This document shows, piece after piece, positions 61,452 to 64,000 of a stretch of DNA of 64,000 bases. This DNA is from Pseudomonas oryzihabitans (lineage in GTDB: Bacteria > Pseudomonadota > Gammaproteobacteria > Pseudomonadales > Pseudomonadaceae). Numbering within the stretch: the first letter of the stretch is position 1; each line of letters begins with the position of its first letter. The DNA lies in NCBI RefSeq assembly GCF_007665395.1, contig NZ_VDND01000004.1, forward strand, positions 235,847-299,846. Direction: 5' to 3'. The position numbers and the translations under genes were made by a program. The notes beneath the pieces were generated by a model, which searched no databases, was not told where the DNA came from, and saw only the letters and a list, made by a program, of their open reading frames with translations.

Positions 61452-62606
61452 ATGCGGGGCGCCGTCTTTCCATGGCGGGAAAACAACACGTTCGAATTGC
61501 TGGTAGACGGCGGTCGGTTCTTTCCGGCCATGCTCGATGCCATCGCGGGCGCCCAGCGCCAGGTCGACGTCGAACTCTATCTGGTGGAAGCCGGCAGCTG
61601 CTCCGAGCGCTTGCTCGTGGCCCTGACCGAGGCGGCGCGCCGCGGCGTCGCCGTGCGCTGCCTGTTCGATGGCTTCGGCACCCTGCGGATGGACGCCGAG
61701 CTGCGGCGCCAGCTGGAGGACGCGGGGGCGGAGATCCGTATCTTCAATCCGGTGCGCTTCGGTCATGGACTGCACAACCTGCACCGCGATCATCGCAAGA
61801 TCTTCATCATCGACGGCCACGAGGCCTTCGTCGGTGGCAGTGGCGCGACCGATGACTTCTGGAATCCGGCTGCCAGCGACTGCAACTGGCACGAGGTCAT
61901 GGTGCGCATCCAGGGCCCTCTGGTGGAGGACTGGCTGGCACTGTTCGAGCGGCAATGGGAGGCGGTACGCCGGCGCCGGGCCTGGAAACCCCGGGCTCGA
62001 CGCGGCCGGGAACGGCCGCCGCCGCCGCCCGCCGCCCAGGAAGGGCAGGGCCGGGTCGCCTATGCCGATGCCCGCCAGCACCGCGACATCCTGCAGGCGC
62101 TGATCCGCGCCCTGGTCGGAGGTCGCGAACGCATCTGGTTCGCCACCCCCTATTTCCTGCCGACCTGGCGCGTGCGCTGGGCCCTGAGGCGCGCGGCGCG
62201 CCGTGGTGCCGACGTACGCCTGCTGCTCACCGGACGGCACACCGACAATCCGCCGGTGCGCTTCGCCGGGCAGCGCTACTACCGCAGTCTCCTGCGCGCC
62301 GGGGTGCGCATCTTCGAATACCAGCCGCGGTTCATCCACGCCAAGATGGTGCTGGTGGACAACTGGGTGAGCGTGGGTTCCTGCAACTTCGATCACTGGA
62401 ACCTGAGGTTCAACCTGGAGGCCAACGTCGAGGCGGTGGACCGCGGTCTGAGCCAGGCGGTGGCGGCCAGTTTCGTCAAGGATTTCGCCGAGAGCAGGGA
62501 AATTACCCTCGACTTCTGGCGCAGCCGGCCTTGGTGGCTGCGGGCGCGCGAGTGGCTGTGGGGCTCGCTGGATCGGTTGGTGATCGGTGTACTGGGGCGC
62601 GGTTAG
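61452..62606 (+). CDS. clsB: Cardiolipin synthase ClsB type
   Basis: This phospholipase-D-superfamily enzyme of 384 residues lacks the N-terminal membrane helices of ClsA. HKD motifs are DHRKIFIIDG (H114, K116, D121) and HAKMVLVDNW (H296, K298, D303), the latter followed by GSCNFDHWN. A Pro-rich linker (187-194) and several basic patches lie between the halves. It probably makes cardiolipin or a related phospholipid at the membrane surface. ATG 61452. It complements the ClsA-type gene at 32147. Confidence 0.9.
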   Translation: MRGAVFPWRENNTFELLVDGGRFFPAMLDAIAGAQRQVDVELYLVEAGSCSERLLVALTEAARRGVAVRCLFDGFGTLRMDAELRRQLEDAGAEIRIFNPVRFGHGLHNLHRDHRKIFIIDGHEAFVGGSGATDDFWNPAASDCNWHEVMVRIQGPLVEDWLALFERQWEAVRRRRAWKPRARRGRERPPPPPAAQEGQGRVAYADARQHRDILQALIRALVGGRERIWFATPYFLPTWRVRWALRRAARRGADVRLLLTGRHTDNPPVRFAGQRYYRSLLRAGVRIFEYQPRFIHAKMVLVDNWVSVGSCNFDHWNLRFNLEANVEAVDRGLSQAVAASFVKDFAESREITLDFWRSRPWWLRAREWLWGSLDRLVIGVLGRG

Positions 62607-62700
62607 CAGCCCCGGAAGCCAGGTAGGGGTAACATGACCGATCCGGTGCGGTAGGCCGGACCCGTCGTCCCGCGGACGAGGCCAGACGAGTAACGCCTTA

Positions 62701-64000
62701 GTGCAGACTTTAGATAAACACCGCTTCATCGGTCTGGAGTGGCTCAGGTTCCTGATGGGTTTCTACGTGGTGGTCTACCACACCATCCATTTCTATCCCG
62801 AGCGCAAGACCATTCCCCTGCTGGACGAGATCACCAGCATGGGTTTCTTCGCCACCAGCACCTTCTTCGTGCTCTCCGGCTTTCTGCTGGCCCATGTCTA
62901 TTGCGGGCGCGGCAGCCTGCGCGAGCCCGCGCGCAGCTTCTGGGTCAAGCGTTTCGCCAATCTCTATCCGATCCACATCTTCGCCTTGCTGCTGGCGATG
63001 GCCGTGGTGACCTGGATCGGCGGCCTGGGCATACCGCCGGGCGCGGCCACGGCGAGCGTTCGCTTCGTGGTCTTCGACACCAACGAGCCGCTGGCCCGAA
63101 CCAATCCCGAGTTGTTCCAGCACTTCATGACCAATGGCGAGCTGGCGTTCAATGCCGTGCTGCAGCTGCTCATGCTGCAGGCCTGGAATCCCTACTACCT
63201 GACCTTCAACGCCCCGCTCTGGTCGATCTCGGCACTGTTCTTCTTCTACCTGACCTTTCCCAAGCTGGCGCCACGGCTGATGACCAGTGAACGTCCCTGG
63301 CACCTGTTGCTGCTGGTCTGGGCGCTCTACCTGATCCCGCCGCTGCTGGTGATCGTCCACCAGAACTACGGCATGCCCTTCACCGGCCTGTTGCAACGGG
63401 TGCCGTTGCTGCGCCTGCCGGAGTTCCTCGCTGGCATCCTGCTCTATGCGATCTTCCGCCGCCAGCACGAGCGCGGGCGGATGCCGTCGGAGCGGAGGCG
63501 AGTGCTGCTGGCGAGCTACCTGATCCTCAGCTTCGCCCTGGGTACGGCTTTGTTCACCCACGGGCCGAAGTTCTGGTACTTCCTCTTCCACAACGGCCTG
63601 TTCCTGCCTTCCCAGCTGATCCTGGTCTACCTGGCCGCCCTGGCGCAGGAGCCGGCCAATGCGCGCATCCGCCACTGGTCGCCGCGCCTGGGAGGGGCCT
63701 CGCTGTCGATGTTCGCCCTGCACGTGCCGCTGTCGGGCATCTACATGACCCTGGAACAGCTGATCGGGGGCGATCTCAAGGCCTGCCTGAACGGCAACCG
63801 CGAGGTCTGCATCGCCGCGGCCGGGGCCTATACCAACTCCATCGAGTGGTACTGGCTGTTCCTGCTGGCGGTGGTGGTGCTCTGCGTGCTGTTCCAGGAG
63901 CGGCTGGTGGTGCCGACCCGCAAGCGCATCCTGGCGGTGCTGCTGCCGCGCCTGGCGCCGCAGCAGAAACCACCCCAGGCTAGCGGCGGAAGCCTGCGGC
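62701..64000 (+). CDS. Acyltransferase 3 family membrane protein (runs off window)
   Basis: This continuous frame opens at GTG 62701 and is still open at the window edge (433 codons), so the gene is partial here. The product starts V(M)QTLDKHRFIGLEWLRFLMG and has about ten hydrophobic helices. It carries the acyltransferase 3 signatures RFIGLEWLRF, the catalytic-type His in VYHTIH, FFVLSGFLLAHVY and RRFANLYP-like KRFANLYPIH. Such proteins O-acetylate lipopolysaccharide, exopolysaccharide or other glycans; the target is unknown. The ribosome site is weak, so the start is provisional. Confidence 0.85.
   Translation, partial: MQTLDKHRFIGLEWLRFLMGFYVVVYHTIHFYPERKTIPLLDEITSMGFFATSTFFVLSGFLLAHVYCGRGSLREPARSFWVKRFANLYPIHIFALLLAMAVVTWIGGLGIPPGAATASVRFVVFDTNEPLARTNPELFQHFMTNGELAFNAVLQLLMLQAWNPYYLTFNAPLWSISALFFFYLTFPKLAPRLMTSERPWHLLLLVWALYLIPPLLVIVHQNYGMPFTGLLQRVPLLRLPEFLAGILLYAIFRRQHERGRMPSERRRVLLASYLILSFALGTALFTHGPKFWYFLFHNGLFLPSQLILVYLAALAQEPANARIRHWSPRLGGASLSMFALHVPLSGIYMTLEQLIGGDLKACLNGNREVCIAAAGAYTNSIEWYWLFLLAVVVLCVLFQERLVVPTRKRILAVLLPRLAPQQKPPQASGGSLR

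Overview
The window is high-GC gammaproteobacterial chromosome, almost certainly Pseudomonas. It carries an ornithine-lipid gene pair (olsB-olsA), a MapZ-like PilZ protein, an arsR/MFS/xenobiotic-reductase operon, an ArgJ-GST-Nudix block behind secA, and long multi-PAS GGDEF/EAL proteins. The gene set and the intergenic repeats suggest the P. oryzihabitans/psychrotolerans group; that placement is inference from memory and was not tested by alignment. There is no prophage, transposase, CRISPR array, rRNA or tRNA gene. Nearly all genes are intact and share the same high-GC codon usage; only the last gene is cut by the window edge.

Layout. 1-667: tandem duplication of a convergent intergenic region. 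627-4768: rRNA methyltransferase rsmC, hydroxyacid dehydrogenase hprA, ACP phosphodiesterase acpH, olsA/olsB. 4994-9233: slyD, cysZ, trxB, glyA. 9357-15426: a 1408-residue five-PAS GGDEF/EAL sensor and the ribosome-associated ATPase ettA. 15709-19579: complete molybdate locus (mop-like protein, modE, modABC). 19571-25321: LysR regulator with divergent EamA exporter, an APC permease/formamidase pair with a divergent LuxR solo, and a DUF1348 protein. 25635-28752: glutaminase and a chemoreceptor behind a FliA-type promoter. 28918-32150: MerR-centred group (outer-membrane protein, two alpha/beta hydrolases). 32147-41319: cardiolipin synthase, rlmG, ferredoxin-NADP reductase, TerC/CBS protein, mscL, small proteins, radA, copB. 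41332-42025: tandem array of 112-bp palindromic units. 42037-48331: PilZ protein, two-component system, and cstA-ybdD-yjiA pyruvate-uptake genes. 48537-55242: small membrane protein, dciA, secA, argJ, GST, Nudix-ThiE fusion. 55416-61256: xenobiotic reductase/MFS/ArsR, OmpA-like lipoprotein, response-regulator diguanylate cyclase/phosphodiesterase. 61452-64000: ClsB-type cardiolipin synthase and a truncated acyltransferase 3.

How genes fit together. Membrane-lipid remodelling recurs: OlsA/OlsB, two phospholipase-D synthases, AcpH and an acyltransferase. Cyclic-di-GMP control is represented by two GGDEF-EAL proteins and a PilZ receptor. The histidine kinase/response regulator divergent from cstA resembles the arrangement of pyruvate-sensing systems controlling CstA/BtsT carriers.

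Non-coding structure is the most unusual part. Three copies of a 140-170 bp fold-back element have terminal arms that differ in sequence yet stay self-complementary. A second palindromic family (core GTAGGTTGGGTTGAG) is scattered between genes, forms the 112-bp array, and supplies the stop codon of one gene. No clearly new enzyme or defence system was found; the fold-back element is the best candidate for something under-described.
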